From the NCBI RefSeq assembly GCF_023703465.1, contig NZ_JAMQGP010000008.1, positions 175,527 through 239,526 of the forward strand: a stretch of 64,000 nucleotides of DNA, read 5' to 3'. The notes beneath the pieces were generated by a model that ran no database searches, was not told the origin of the DNA, and worked only from the letters and a program-made list of their open reading frames with translations. The stretch is from Echinimonas agarilytica (lineage in GTDB: Bacteria > Pseudomonadota > Gammaproteobacteria > Enterobacterales > Neiellaceae). This document shows, in pieces, positions 29,858 to 38,578 of the stretch. The translations under genes were made by a program, and so were the position numbers. The first letter of the stretch is position 1; the number at the start of each line of letters is the position of its first letter.

Positions 29858-29885
29858 CGGCAGCTCGCCCCTTGGAGGGCTGCCG
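29858..29885 (-). terminator. Terminator for the minus-strand gene ending at 29890
   Basis: CGGCAGC and GCTGCCG form a 7-bp stem. On the minus strand the stem follows the stop codon by a few bases and is followed by TCTTTCTTTATT. On the plus strand there is no T-tract, so for the convergent lipoprotein gene it is weaker. Confidence 0.6.
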
Positions 29886-29889
29886 CAAA

Positions 29890-30786
29890 CTAACGAGTTA
29901 ACAGGCTACTAAACAGTGGCTCTAAACTTAATCGAGCAGTGAGATCGCGTTGCTTTGCGCCATCGTCTCCCACCAGCCAAAGTGCGCCATCGACCCATGT
30001 TAAGCGAGTGGCATCAAATGCAGCACTACGCTCGTCGATGGCCAAAAATAGGTATTGGATATGATCTTTACCATCACTGATAAATGGCACCGCGACAACT
30101 TCCCGTCCTGCTGGCGGAATAGGAGTCAGTTGCAGCACAGGTTCAAAGTTGAGTTGCACTCGAATCAATAGGCAGGTTTTGATGGCGGAGTCGCTGTGCC
30201 ACACCCGAAACAATGGGCCTTGATTGTACGATGGCGATTGCACCACATACCCTTGACTGAGCAAGCGGCTTTCAAGATCTTGTTCATACATGCGAGCTGA
30301 GCGAGTCAACAAATCTCGGCGCTGCTCTTCGAGCACTTTGAGCTGAACCTGAACTTCTGACAAATATTGCTGGCTTTGGCGTCCTAATCGAAGTAAATCG
30401 GGCCCAGTTCCCGGCATCACAGTAAGCGAAGCGAGCCATCGTTCTAGATCGTGACTGGGCTCAATGTCAGTATCATGCTCATCCAGCGGGTGCACACTGC
30501 CACCAATTGCCTCTCGCAATCGCCTATCCCAGCTTTGGCTATGATCGTCATCGAGCCAAGCAGCCCCTAAAGAAAAACTCAAGGCAATGGTTTGCGCGAC
30601 TTTATCACCGATACGTTTTGTGGGCGACTCGCCAATGTAAGCCGATGTAAAGCTGTGACTTTTTTGGATAGCACGGGCAAATCGCGCCACTTCACCACCA
30701 CAACGTTCAAACAACACATAACGCGCATTGCGGTATCGATTCACTGCTAACTTTCGACGGTTTGCTTTGGTGTTTAGGTAACTCAT
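29890..30786 (-). CDS. Uncharacterised protein with possible N-terminal HTH
   Basis: The 298-residue soluble protein belongs to no family I recognise. About residues 10-70 (NRYRNARYVLFERCGGEVARF, then KSHSFTSAYIGES and KRIGDKVAQTIALSF) have the spacing of a phage-repressor-like helix-turn-helix, ending in LGAAWLDDD. A helical, probably coiled-coil segment occupies about 140-190, and a beta-rich domain makes up the C-terminus. The ATG at 30786 is used; a TTG 24 bases upstream is possible. There is no signal peptide. A regulator is possible but not shown. Confidence 0.6.
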   Translation of the reverse strand: MSYLNTKANRRKLAVNRYRNARYVLFERCGGEVARFARAIQKSHSFTSAYIGESPTKRIGDKVAQTIALSFSLGAAWLDDDHSQSWDRRLREAIGGSVHPLDEHDTDIEPSHDLERWLASLTVMPGTGPDLLRLGRQSQQYLSEVQVQLKVLEEQRRDLLTRSARMYEQDLESRLLSQGYVVQSPSYNQGPLFRVWHSDSAIKTCLLIRVQLNFEPVLQLTPIPPAGREVVAVPFISDGKDHIQYLFLAIDERSAAFDATRLTWVDGALWLVGDDGAKQRDLTARLSLEPLFSSLLTR

Positions 30787-30922
30787 AACCGGAATTATCA
30801 CGCCTTTCAAAACAGAGCTGATGCCAATTCACATCTTAAGTCGCTCTGACTAAATAATAATCGTTCTAAACTAAATCAGCTTAGTCTACGCTTAATAGGT
30901 GCCCTAACCATAGGAGGTGCAT

Positions 30923-31117
30923 ATGGACCTATCAAACTACCATTCGATGGATCCCAGTATGCTTCTTGGCATTATTAACATGAAGCTACGCCATGAATGC
31001 TCAAGTGTGGATGACCTTGCCGTATGTTATGAGCTCGACTCCGGTCAGCTACAAAGTAAACTGTCGCAAATCGGTTATCACTACGATGCAATTCACAATC
31101 AATTTACTGCAGTCTAA
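30923..31117 (+). CDS. DUF4250 small protein
   Basis: The 64-residue protein matches the DUF4250 pattern: MDPSMLLGIINMKLRHECSS, a short acidic helix, then a tail ending IGYHYDAIHNQF. Function is unknown. The start is fixed by a near-perfect Shine-Dalgarno AGGAGG (30912-30917) with a 5-base spacer, which suggests strong translation. The last four bases overlap the convergent potassium-channel gene. Confidence 0.85.
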   Translation: MDLSNYHSMDPSMLLGIINMKLRHECSSVDDLAVCYELDSGQLQSKLSQIGYHYDAIHNQFTAV

Positions 31118-31857
31118 TCATCTGCTTTTTTGATGCCCATTTCGATTCGCAGCCGTTGCATTTCTGCGCGTAACTGGCGTATTTCATGCAGTGCGATCCG
31201 CATATCTTCCTTGGCAGCTTTGTCATCTTTGCTGCCGAGGAATTGCTGTGCGCAATAGCCTGACGTGGCGGCGTACAACCCGACCCCAGTAATAATCAGC
31301 AAAGCCCCCAGTATTCGGCCTAAGTCTGTCACCGGATAAAAGTCACCGTAACCTACCGTAGAAACCGTCACCAAAGCCCACCAAAGCGCCTCTTCAGGTT
31401 CTGATATAGGTGCGTTCTGTAATGGTGATTCCGCGTAATACACGGTAAATGCTGCGATGAAAATCAACAGCAACTCTAATACCAAGACTCCAGCAAGCGT
31501 GTTACTCAAACGCGAAACGAGGTTGGTATCAATCACGCGATTCGATTTTTGGAATACTTTGTAAACGCGAATAAGCTGAAAAATTCTAAAAAATCGCGCC
31601 CATTCTACGAATGGAATCGATGCTGCTAAATCATACCAATGACCTTTAAAATATTGGAATTTGTGGTCAGCTCTAAAAAAACCAGCGAAAAAACTCAGAA
31701 AGAACACGCCGCAAACACTTATATCAAACAATTGCAGTAAACGTTTAACACCGGGCTCTAACTCTAATAAAAGCAAAGCAAAAGCTAATGCAATTGAAAC
31801 ACATGAAAGTGCGATCAGAGAGTAATCATACAAGGATACAGCTTCTTTTTTTTCCAT
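31114..31857 (-). CDS. Voltage-gated-type potassium channel protein
   Basis: The 247-residue inner-membrane protein has about six TM helices and a K+ selectivity filter, TVGYGD, at 167-172 between the last two helices. An Arg-spaced S4-like helix (ARFFRIFQLIRVYKVF, about 87-102) supports voltage sensing. The C-terminus is a short coiled coil with no RCK/TrkA domain. Probable role: K+ conductance in membrane-potential control. It resembles the bacterial ion-transport channel family; gating cannot be inferred. Confidence 0.9.
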   Translation of the reverse strand: MEKKEAVSLYDYSLIALSCVSIALAFALLLLELEPGVKRLLQLFDISVCGVFFLSFFAGFFRADHKFQYFKGHWYDLAASIPFVEWARFFRIFQLIRVYKVFQKSNRVIDTNLVSRLSNTLAGVLVLELLLIFIAAFTVYYAESPLQNAPISEPEEALWWALVTVSTVGYGDFYPVTDLGRILGALLIITGVGLYAATSGYCAQQFLGSKDDKAAKEDMRIALHEIRQLRAEMQRLRIEMGIKKADD

Positions 31858-31995
31858 CGGTCTATCTTTTCAAACGTTGATCTACTCTAATCTTAGTTGT
31901 GATTAAAGTATGGATAAAATTGATTACAGTATTGACGCATATGTGAAATTATTGTTTATATGTTAGCCGAAATCCAACGAGAGTGGAGCATTCCG

Positions 31996-32160
31996 GTGAG
32001 CATCACAGAATTAAAAGCGATGAGCCAAAAGTTACACGGGCTGTGTCAACAAGCAGAGCAAATGCTCGCAGAAACAGATACATCCGACCCTGTTCATCAA
32101 CAACTTGTTGACCATTTACGCATGCTGCAAGATTTAACCGGCGACATTCATAAAGTCTAG
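31996..32160 (+). CDS. Small hypothetical helical protein (54 aa)
   Basis: The GTG at 31996 has TGGAG with a 7-base spacer; an in-frame ATG at 31960 lacks such a site. The product is a predicted pair of amphipathic helices (TELKAMSQKLHGLCQQAEQ and HQQLVDHLRMLQDL) without a signal peptide. It sits alone between the channel gene and msrA. No family is recognised. The helical periodicity and the ribosome site make coding plausible. Confidence 0.5.
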   Translation: MSITELKAMSQKLHGLCQQAEQMLAETDTSDPVHQQLVDHLRMLQDLTGDIHKV

Positions 32161-32229
32161 CTGCAGATCCCTTTGGTTTGCTCTCTCGTTCCGTTAAACT
32201 GATATTGGTTTGTTTAACGGAATTATTTT

Positions 32230-32772
32230 ATGTCATCTCCCTCTGTTCAAGTGGCCACATTTGCTGGCGGCTGCTTCTGGTGTGTTGAAGCTGTATTTAC
32301 TCGCTTAAAGGGCGTGATTAAAGTGGAATCTGGCTATGCCGGTGGCACGGTCGAGAATCCCACATACGAACAAGTATGCAGCGGACAAACAGGCCATGCC
32401 GAAGTCATTCACATTGAATTCAACGCCAGTGAAATTCAATTCGAAGACTTACTCAATGTATTTTTCACAAGCCATGATCCCACCACATTAAACCGTCAAG
32501 GCAACGATGTCGGCACGCAATACCGTTCGGAAGTGTTTTACCATAATGACGCTCAAAAACTCGCCAGTGAGGCTTATATCAAAGCTCATGAACCCGATTT
32601 TGATGCACCTATCGTGACGGCGATAACGCCCATCAACAACTACCACAGTGCCGAAAATTATCACCAAGATTACTATGCTCGCAATCCTCAGCAAGGGTAT
32701 TGCAATGCAGTAATCCCACCTAAACTGGCCAAGCTGCGCCAAAAATGGCTGCACTTGTTGAAAGACGCTTAG
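32230..32772 (+). CDS. msrA: Peptide-methionine (S)-S-oxide reductase MsrA
   Basis: MsrA repairs oxidised methionine (S-sulfoxide) in proteins. The 180-residue protein has the active-site motif GGCFWCVEAVF with nucleophile Cys15, the segment ESGYAGG, and THDPTTLNRQGNDVGTQYRS (seen here with Ser for the first Thr). A conserved NYHQDYY lies near the end. A second Cys in GYCNAV could be the resolving cysteine. No signal peptide. A strong terminator follows. Confidence 0.96.
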   Translation: MSSPSVQVATFAGGCFWCVEAVFTRLKGVIKVESGYAGGTVENPTYEQVCSGQTGHAEVIHIEFNASEIQFEDLLNVFFTSHDPTTLNRQGNDVGTQYRSEVFYHNDAQKLASEAYIKAHEPDFDAPIVTAITPINNYHSAENYHQDYYARNPQQGYCNAVIPPKLAKLRQKWLHLLKDA

Positions 32773-32788
32773 CTAATAACGCTCATTA

Positions 32789-32813
32789 AAAAGCCAGCAC
32801 GAGGCTGGCTTTT
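32789..32813. terminator. Bidirectional terminator between msrA and porin-like gene
   Basis: AAAAGCCAGC and GCTGGCTTTT are perfect arms around ACGAG. The A4/T4 tracts allow termination on both strands, which fits the convergent genes on either side. Confidence 0.88.
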
Positions 32814-32832
32814 ACATGCACGTTTAATGTAT

Positions 32833-34146
32833 TTAGAAGTCGTATTGTAGATAAACAGAGTTGTAGTTACTACCGCCTTTAATGCGACCAAACTGAGACC
32901 CAGTTTCAAATATACCTGAGCGATGATGCAGACTGTATCCCAACCACCATGGACGAAACTTCTCTGAATTAAACAAGTCTCCCAAATTCACATCAAGGGT
33001 AAAATCAAGGAAGTTCAGCAACTTACTGGCTCGATACCCCTTCTCATCCATTTCATCTTGCTCAATCCACGTTACTCGGCTTTGATACGACAAACCCTCT
33101 GCCACACCAAAACGCCATTTCGTTGGCCAATTCACAGTGTAATATGCCTTGAATGCCACAACGTATTCGCTAGTGACGTCTTGTACGTCTGAACTATGGT
33201 GGTAGACAAAACCGGGCGTTAAATAAATATCGAGCGGTAGCCCAAATAACTCAGAAGCTAAGGGGTGGCCATAAAACAAGGAAGTGAGCTGATTGTTATA
33301 TTCATCTTTTTCAGTATCGCCGGCAAGGATATCGCCAATATTTGAAGGAGTTGCCCAGCCATGAGCGAGACGAACGTAGCTCTTTTCAGGCAACGTCAGT
33401 TCTTTTCCTTTTTCTGGGTCTGGAATAAACGCAATGCCAAGATAGGTTTCCCAGTCCCAGTTGGTATCGATAAGGTGCGAACCTCGCACATCACCGTCTA
33501 AATATCGAGTTCCAATCTTTCCTATGATGTTCAGTTCGCGCCACACATGTACGCGCCCTTGCACACCTCCATACCAATCTACTCCGGCTCCAATATCGTC
33601 AATATCAAGGCCGTAGTAACGATTGTTGAAACCCGAAGTTTTGAATCTTGCTTCAAACATGGGTTCAAAATAGAGACGATCCCACTGCCAACGGCTTTTC
33701 AGGCGGGCAATCGCATGCTCGCGCCCATCGTTGTCTGATAACGCCTCTAAATCCATCATCCAGTTCGGCATCACTTCGTGGCTTAGCCGAACACCTAAGT
33801 CCCATTTACCGCCGCTAATTTCATTTTGATACTCTCTGGGGGCATCAAAAAAACGATAACGAGTGAACAGTGCGCCTTTCCAATCATCATTGAAGTTGTA
33901 TGTAGCACCTCCTTCTAGACCATCAAGGTAAAAGTGCTCTCCGCGATAGAAGAATAAAGGAATCACGTCTGTCACCGTGTCTTTTTCGGTGGCAAAGGGA
34001 ATGCTGGTATAGCGCATACCAATGGCGATCCCCCAATTGTCTCCCTGTTCGGTAGATGCGACATTTGGCACGACGTCGGCGGCGAACGAAAGCTTCAAAC
34101 AGCTCATGAATAAGCTAACAATGATCAGTAATGGATGGCGTTTCAT
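32833..34146 (-). CDS. Outer-membrane beta-barrel protein, MipA/OmpV-like
   Basis: The 437-residue protein has a Sec signal peptide ending LSFAA and alternating beta-strand sequence throughout, ending with a C-terminal Phe in SVYLQYDF, as expected for BamA-dependent insertion. The segment IGMRYTSIPFATEKDTV followed by VIPLFFYRGEHFYLDG resembles MipA/OmpV scaffolding porins. The protein is longer than typical family members (about 250 residues), so the C-terminal half may be an added barrel section. Role (porin or scaffold) unknown. Confidence 0.7.
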   Translation of the reverse strand: MKRHPLLIIVSLFMSCLKLSFAADVVPNVASTEQGDNWGIAIGMRYTSIPFATEKDTVTDVIPLFFYRGEHFYLDGLEGGATYNFNDDWKGALFTRYRFFDAPREYQNEISGGKWDLGVRLSHEVMPNWMMDLEALSDNDGREHAIARLKSRWQWDRLYFEPMFEARFKTSGFNNRYYGLDIDDIGAGVDWYGGVQGRVHVWRELNIIGKIGTRYLDGDVRGSHLIDTNWDWETYLGIAFIPDPEKGKELTLPEKSYVRLAHGWATPSNIGDILAGDTEKDEYNNQLTSLFYGHPLASELFGLPLDIYLTPGFVYHHSSDVQDVTSEYVVAFKAYYTVNWPTKWRFGVAEGLSYQSRVTWIEQDEMDEKGYRASKLLNFLDFTLDVNLGDLFNSEKFRPWWLGYSLHHRSGIFETGSQFGRIKGGSNYNSVYLQYDF

Positions 34147-34221
34147 GGAAGTAAAAATTCAACAGTCTCTGGGAGTAGGCTAACACAGTCATTAATCCAC
34201 TCGTAACAATCTCATTTCAGA

Positions 34222-34701
34222 TTATAGCAGTGCTTCAATATCAGCTTTAAGATCTTCAGGTTTCGTCGTAGGCGCATACCGTTTGACTACGTCACCATTT
34301 TTACTGACCAAGAACTTTGTGAAGTTCCATTTAATAGCTTTACTCCCTAACAGGCCTTTTGCATGTTCTGTGAGGTGCTTAAACAAAGGGTGAGCTTGAC
34401 TGCCATTGACATCAATTTTGGCAAACAGAGGAAAATCGACGTTGAAGGTTAAGTCGCAGAATTGGCGAATATCGTCATCACTGCCTTTTTCTTGCTTGCC
34501 AAATTGATTGCATGGAAACGCCATCACAACCAAGCCTTGCTCTTTGTATGCGTCGTAAAGCTTCTGCAAGCCTTCATATTGAGGCGTAAAACCACACGCG
34601 CTTGCGGTATTCACAATCAACAGCACTTTGCCTTGGTAGGCATCCATTAACATAGTTTCACCGGAATTACGGGTTACTTGATAAGAATATAGCTTCGACA
34701 C
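34222..34701 (-). CDS. Glutathione peroxidase family protein (Cys type)
   Basis: The 159-residue thioredoxin-fold peroxidase reduces hydroperoxides with glutathione or thioredoxin. The peroxidatic residue is a Cys in VNTASACGFTPQY. The family segments VMAFPCNQFGKQE and WNFTKFLVSKNGDVV contain the Gln and Trp/Asn of the active-site tetrad. The start is set at GTG (34701) because AAGGAAG precedes it by 6 bases; the upstream ATG adds a non-family extension. It lies 69 bases downstream of the ABC exporter on the same strand, and may share its Fur-box promoter. Confidence 0.88.
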   Translation of the reverse strand: MSKLYSYQVTRNSGETMLMDAYQGKVLLIVNTASACGFTPQYEGLQKLYDAYKEQGLVVMAFPCNQFGKQEKGSDDDIRQFCDLTFNVDFPLFAKIDVNGSQAHPLFKHLTEHAKGLLGSKAIKWNFTKFLVSKNGDVVKRYAPTTKPEDLKADIEALL

Positions 34702-34770
34702 AATCGGCTTCCTTTTTAGAATAATGTATTCATTGTACGCCAACATTCGTGAAATAGATGATAACGTCAG

Positions 34771-36519
34771 CTAATTTACAAATTGGAGCTCAGCTAATTC
34801 TCGATACAAATCATTGGTTTTAACCAATTCATTATGAGTTCCAATGGCCATCACATGCCCCTGTTCCATCACTACAATACGGTCAGCATTCATAACCGTG
34901 GCCAACCGGTGAGCAATGATTAATGTAGTTTTGCCTTTCATGAGCTCTTCCAATGCCAGTTTCACATGATGCTCGCTGGTCGCATCTAGCGCACTGGTCG
35001 CCTCATCCAACAACAAAATGGGACGATCTGCGAGCAGCGCTCTGGCGATCGCAATGCGCTGCTTTTGACCACCGGAAAGTCGAACCCCGCGCTCACCTAA
35101 ATCCGTCTCATATCCTTCAGGTAATGCCGCAATAAATTCGTCAGCGCGAGCTGCTTTAGCGGCGGCAATCACTTCCTCTGAACTGGCTTCAGGACGACCA
35201 TAACGAATGTTTTCAAGTGCGCTAGAAGCAAAAATCACGGAGTCTTGAGGCACCAAGGCGAATTGCTGACGAAGGGCTTTAGGTTCGACTTGCGAAAGGT
35301 TTACTCCATCCAATGTCATGACACCTGATGTGGGCCTGTAAAACTGCTGAAGCAGCTGAAATATAGTTGATTTACCGGCACCAGAGGGTCCCACCAGAGC
35401 AATGCGTTCGCCCGGATGAATGCTCAAATTCAATGCATGAAGCGTAGCAACATCCATTGCGCTTGGGTAGGAGAAGTCTACATCGACTAATTTGATTTCA
35501 CCTTCAACAGGCGACACAAGCGGCAAAGGTTTTGCCGCGACTTCTAGGCTAGATTGCGTATTCAGCAATTCAATAATGCGCTCGCTGGCACCGGCGGCTT
35601 TATTGATTTCACCAATAACTTCACTAATAGTAGCAACCGAACCGCCCACCAGCACGGCATAAAACATAAACGCGGTCAGTTCACCGGCAGAGATATCTCC
35701 GGTGAGTACACCTCTTGCGCCAAGCCATGCCACCACTGTAATGGCACCAATGCTCAAAAACATGACAGAGGCGAGCAAAAAAGCACGGTATTTTATACGT
35801 TGCGAAGCTGCTGCTATCACCGCTTCAACATGACCATTGAATCGTTGTTCATCCACAGCTTCGTGAGTGTAAGACTGCACGGTATGAATTTCATGAAGTG
35901 ACTCGTCTACATAGGTACTAATATCAGCAACTCGATCTTGGCTGACCCTTGAAAATCGACGAACTTTAGCCCCTAACACGCGAATAGGAACCAACACGAC
36001 AGGAACGGCAACCAGCACATATAAAGTTAACGCAGGGCTTGTGACGAGCATCATCACCAACCCGCCTAAAAAACTCACTCCAGAGCGAAGTGCCATTGAA
36101 AGGCTTGAACCCACCACACTTTGCAATACCGTGGTATCGCTGGTAAAACGAGAAATGACTTCGCCCGTTCGCGTTGTTTCATAAAACTCAGGAGAAAGGG
36201 TCAATAGGTGCCGATATACTTTACGCCGAATGTCTGCCGTCACTCGTTCACCGAGCCAAGTCATCCAATAAAACCGGAAAAAGGATGCAAAACCACCCAG
36301 CAAGGTGATCAGCAGAACTCCTATCATGATGTGGTTAATCCGCTCGGCGCTTTTATCCACAAAGCCTTCGTCTACAATGAGTTTTACACCCTGCCCTAAA
36401 GCGAGCCATGTCATGGACCCTACGAGCAAGGCAAACATGGCCAGCACAACTTGCTTGCGATACGGCTTGAGCATTCCCCAAAGCCAAGGTAACACTGCGG
36501 ATATTTTTGTAGGTTTCAT
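34771..36519 (-). CDS. ABC exporter, fused permease/ATPase (MsbA/LmrA-like)
   Basis: The 582-residue half-transporter has six TM helices (about 20-310) followed by an ATPase domain. Walker A is GPSGAGKST near 377, the signature is LSGGQKQRIAIARALL, and Walker B is ILLLDEATSALD. As a dimer it exports lipids, drugs or peptides; the substrate cannot be read from sequence. It is less likely to be the essential lipid A flippase because no lpxK is adjacent. A good Fur-box match lies 33 bases upstream of the start, and a glutathione peroxidase gene follows. Confidence 0.88.
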   Translation of the reverse strand: MKPTKISAVLPWLWGMLKPYRKQVVLAMFALLVGSMTWLALGQGVKLIVDEGFVDKSAERINHIMIGVLLITLLGGFASFFRFYWMTWLGERVTADIRRKVYRHLLTLSPEFYETTRTGEVISRFTSDTTVLQSVVGSSLSMALRSGVSFLGGLVMMLVTSPALTLYVLVAVPVVLVPIRVLGAKVRRFSRVSQDRVADISTYVDESLHEIHTVQSYTHEAVDEQRFNGHVEAVIAAASQRIKYRAFLLASVMFLSIGAITVVAWLGARGVLTGDISAGELTAFMFYAVLVGGSVATISEVIGEINKAAGASERIIELLNTQSSLEVAAKPLPLVSPVEGEIKLVDVDFSYPSAMDVATLHALNLSIHPGERIALVGPSGAGKSTIFQLLQQFYRPTSGVMTLDGVNLSQVEPKALRQQFALVPQDSVIFASSALENIRYGRPEASSEEVIAAAKAARADEFIAALPEGYETDLGERGVRLSGGQKQRIAIARALLADRPILLLDEATSALDATSEHHVKLALEELMKGKTTLIIAHRLATVMNADRIVVMEQGHVMAIGTHNELVKTNDLYRELAELQFVN

Positions 36520-36551
36520 GGAAGGCCTATCTGGTGAGTAACGGCACAGAT

Positions 36552-36570
36552 TATAATGATAAACATTCTC
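36552..36570. promoter_or_regulatory. Fur box candidate
   Basis: TATAATGATAAACATTCTC matches the 19-bp Fur consensus GATAATGATAATCATTATC at 16 positions. It lies 33 bases upstream of the minus-strand ABC exporter start and about 150 bases from the plus-strand LysE-family gene. A -10-like TATAAT overlaps it on the plus strand. Confidence 0.6.
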
Positions 36571-36715
36571 ATTTAAAACCTATAACGAACGCGATTAGTT
36601 TACAGGCAAGCGAGTCGCGATCTTCAATCTTGCGTGGCATCGACCTTAAGCATGAGACCTAGCGGTGGTAAGCTCCAATAAATATTTGTTTGAAAATGTG
36701 TCAAACGGTTAAAAA

Positions 36716-37339
36716 ATGCTTGATACCAGCGCACTGTTCATTTTTATTCCAACCTTCTTTTTCGTGTCTCTCACACCTGGGATGTGCATGACGCTTGCGC
36801 TCACACTGGGTATGACAATTGGCGTTAAGCGCACACTTTGGATGATGTTAGGTGAATTGGTAGGCGTAACCGTTGTAGCCGTTAGTGCCGTAATTGGTAT
36901 TGCTGCAATTGTACTTAAATACCCACAAGCATTTATCGTGATGAAAACGTTAGGCGCACTATATCTTGCTTGGGTTGGTATTCAAATGTGGCGATCTCGC
37001 GGTAAATTGGCCATTCCTGAATCCCTTGAAATGAAGCAATCGATCAGTGCAAAAACGCTCATCACTCAAGGCTTTATCACAGCCATTGCCAACCCCAAAG
37101 GTTGGGCGTTCGATATTGCGTTACTGCCGCCATTCATCAACGAGTCAATACCTCTCGCACCACAACTGGCAATTTTGGTGGGATTGATGTTGTTGTTTGA
37201 AACAGTGTGTATGTTGCTGTATGCCAGCGGAGGAAAAACATTACGTCATTTGCTTTTAAAGCCGTCCAATGTGCGAACAATGAATCGAGTCGCGGGCACG
37301 CTTATGATTGGAGTGGGGGGCTGGCTGTTTGTGGGTTAG
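36716..37339 (+). CDS. LysE/RhtB-family amino-acid exporter
   Basis: The 207-residue protein has six TM helices, typical of the RhtB/LysE superfamily exporting amino acids or homoserine lactone-like compounds. The family motif near the N-terminus is VSLTPGMCMTLALTLGMTIG, and the middle has YLAWVGIQMWRS and ANPKGWAF. The start is ATG in an A-rich context without a clear Shine-Dalgarno. The exact substrate is unknown. Confidence 0.85.
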   Translation: MLDTSALFIFIPTFFFVSLTPGMCMTLALTLGMTIGVKRTLWMMLGELVGVTVVAVSAVIGIAAIVLKYPQAFIVMKTLGALYLAWVGIQMWRSRGKLAIPESLEMKQSISAKTLITQGFITAIANPKGWAFDIALLPPFINESIPLAPQLAILVGLMLLFETVCMLLYASGGKTLRHLLLKPSNVRTMNRVAGTLMIGVGGWLFVG

Positions 37340-37352
37340 GTTTGAAGCCAAA

Positions 37353-38441
37353 TCATGCATTTATTTGAGCAAAGGTTTCAACTCGGTTTCGACCGTTATT
37401 TTTTGCTAAATAGAGCGCGTTATCGGCATGCACCAACAGGGTTTTAAGCGTATCTTGAGCGTTGCTTTTACACGTCACTCCTAGACTGACGGTGCAGTTA
37501 AAATGAGATTCGCCAATGATAGGTATGGCGTGCTGTTCAATTTTACAGCGTATACGTTCAGCCAAATTTACTGCAGATGCCTGCGCCATGCTTGGTAATA
37601 TAATAGCGAACTCTTCACCGCCAATGCGCGCCAAAATTTGCTTAGAATTCAGCTCAGCCTGGATGATTTTACTCACCATAATCAAGCACGTATCACCGGC
37701 AGCGTGACCATATTGGTCATTAATCGATTTGAAGTAATCAAAATCTAATAGCACCAAGCTAAATGCTTCTTGGCGTTGCTGAGATTGCAGTAACAGGCTC
37801 TCGCCTTTTTCAAAAAATTCATGCCGATTCGATGTTTGAGTCAGCGAATCTTTCGTAGCCTGCCGTGTCAGTTTGGTCTGGTTACGTTCTAATTGATTGG
37901 CAAAAATAGTAAGTACTACAATCACTTCTATCATATTCACTAAAAAAACTGACTGATAAATCATAGCCTCGATGGATTCAGTCAGCTCAATGAGCGGCGC
38001 TTCATTCATGGTGTTTTCACAATACAAAAACAACACAACAGACACGAGGCTTAAACTAATTTTTTCGAGTTTATCTTTCAGTTCAAAGAGTAAGAAAGCG
38101 CCCGTTGGGACTAAGAAAAAATACAGATGAAAGCCGGTTGCATTGGTGACATACACATTGGTGCACACCATTAAATGCACCATCAACACACTAAAAAACC
38201 AAACTTTGCTCGCCTTAGTGGAGTGCAGTGCATTGAGCCCAAGCGTACAACAATAGGCCAGTGTAAAACTCAGATTAATCAGTGCGACAGTACTTTGATC
38301 CAACACGAACACATACATCAAGGTGTACAGCATCGACACTCCCGTTGTAATGAGCGCGATGGTATTCATTAATCGAGTTTTGGTGGCCGATGAGAACTCT
38401 TGATTCACGGTTCCCAGAGAAAGAATGCGTTCAAAAAACAT
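37353..38441 (-). CDS. Membrane GGDEF protein (diguanylate cyclase)
   Basis: An N-terminal membrane region of about six TM helices (7TM-like sensor without recognised signature) is followed by a GGDEF domain with LLDFDYFKSINDQYGHAAGD and active-site GGEEF. The I-site RxxD is absent: the equivalent position reads NSKQ, so product inhibition may be weak. The ATG at 38441 gives 362 residues. The open frame continues 53 codons upstream to a TTG inside the end of thiF and would add a hydrophobic, Cys-containing leader. No Shine-Dalgarno supports either start. Confidence 0.85.
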   Translation of the reverse strand: MFFERILSLGTVNQEFSSATKTRLMNTIALITTGVSMLYTLMYVFVLDQSTVALINLSFTLAYCCTLGLNALHSTKASKVWFFSVLMVHLMVCTNVYVTNATGFHLYFFLVPTGAFLLFELKDKLEKISLSLVSVVLFLYCENTMNEAPLIELTESIEAMIYQSVFLVNMIEVIVVLTIFANQLERNQTKLTRQATKDSLTQTSNRHEFFEKGESLLLQSQQRQEAFSLVLLDFDYFKSINDQYGHAAGDTCLIMVSKIIQAELNSKQILARIGGEEFAIILPSMAQASAVNLAERIRCKIEQHAIPIIGESHFNCTVSLGVTCKSNAQDTLKTLLVHADNALYLAKNNGRNRVETFAQINA

Positions 38442-38578
38442 GGTGCTTAGACTACCTAACAAAGTTTGATGGGAACCACCGCAGATAAAGCAACCAGAAC
38501 CGCTTGGGCTTCTTTTTGCTTCAAGTGACGTGCCACAACATAGTTGGATAGAAAATACACTAAATATACAGAGAAAAG

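Noticed and set aside
34222-34701. Selenocysteine-containing glutathione peroxidase
   Set aside because: The peroxidatic position is an ordinary Cys codon in VNTASACGFTP; there is no in-frame TGA and no SECIS-like structure is needed.
38442-38578. GGTTGC...GGTAG-like sequence between thiF and the GGDEF gene, considered as a c-di-GMP (GEMM) riboswitch
   Set aside because: The aptamer core motifs (GCAAA and the GNRA-type tetraloop with its receptor) are not present in order; only a short GGTAG match remains, which is expected by chance.
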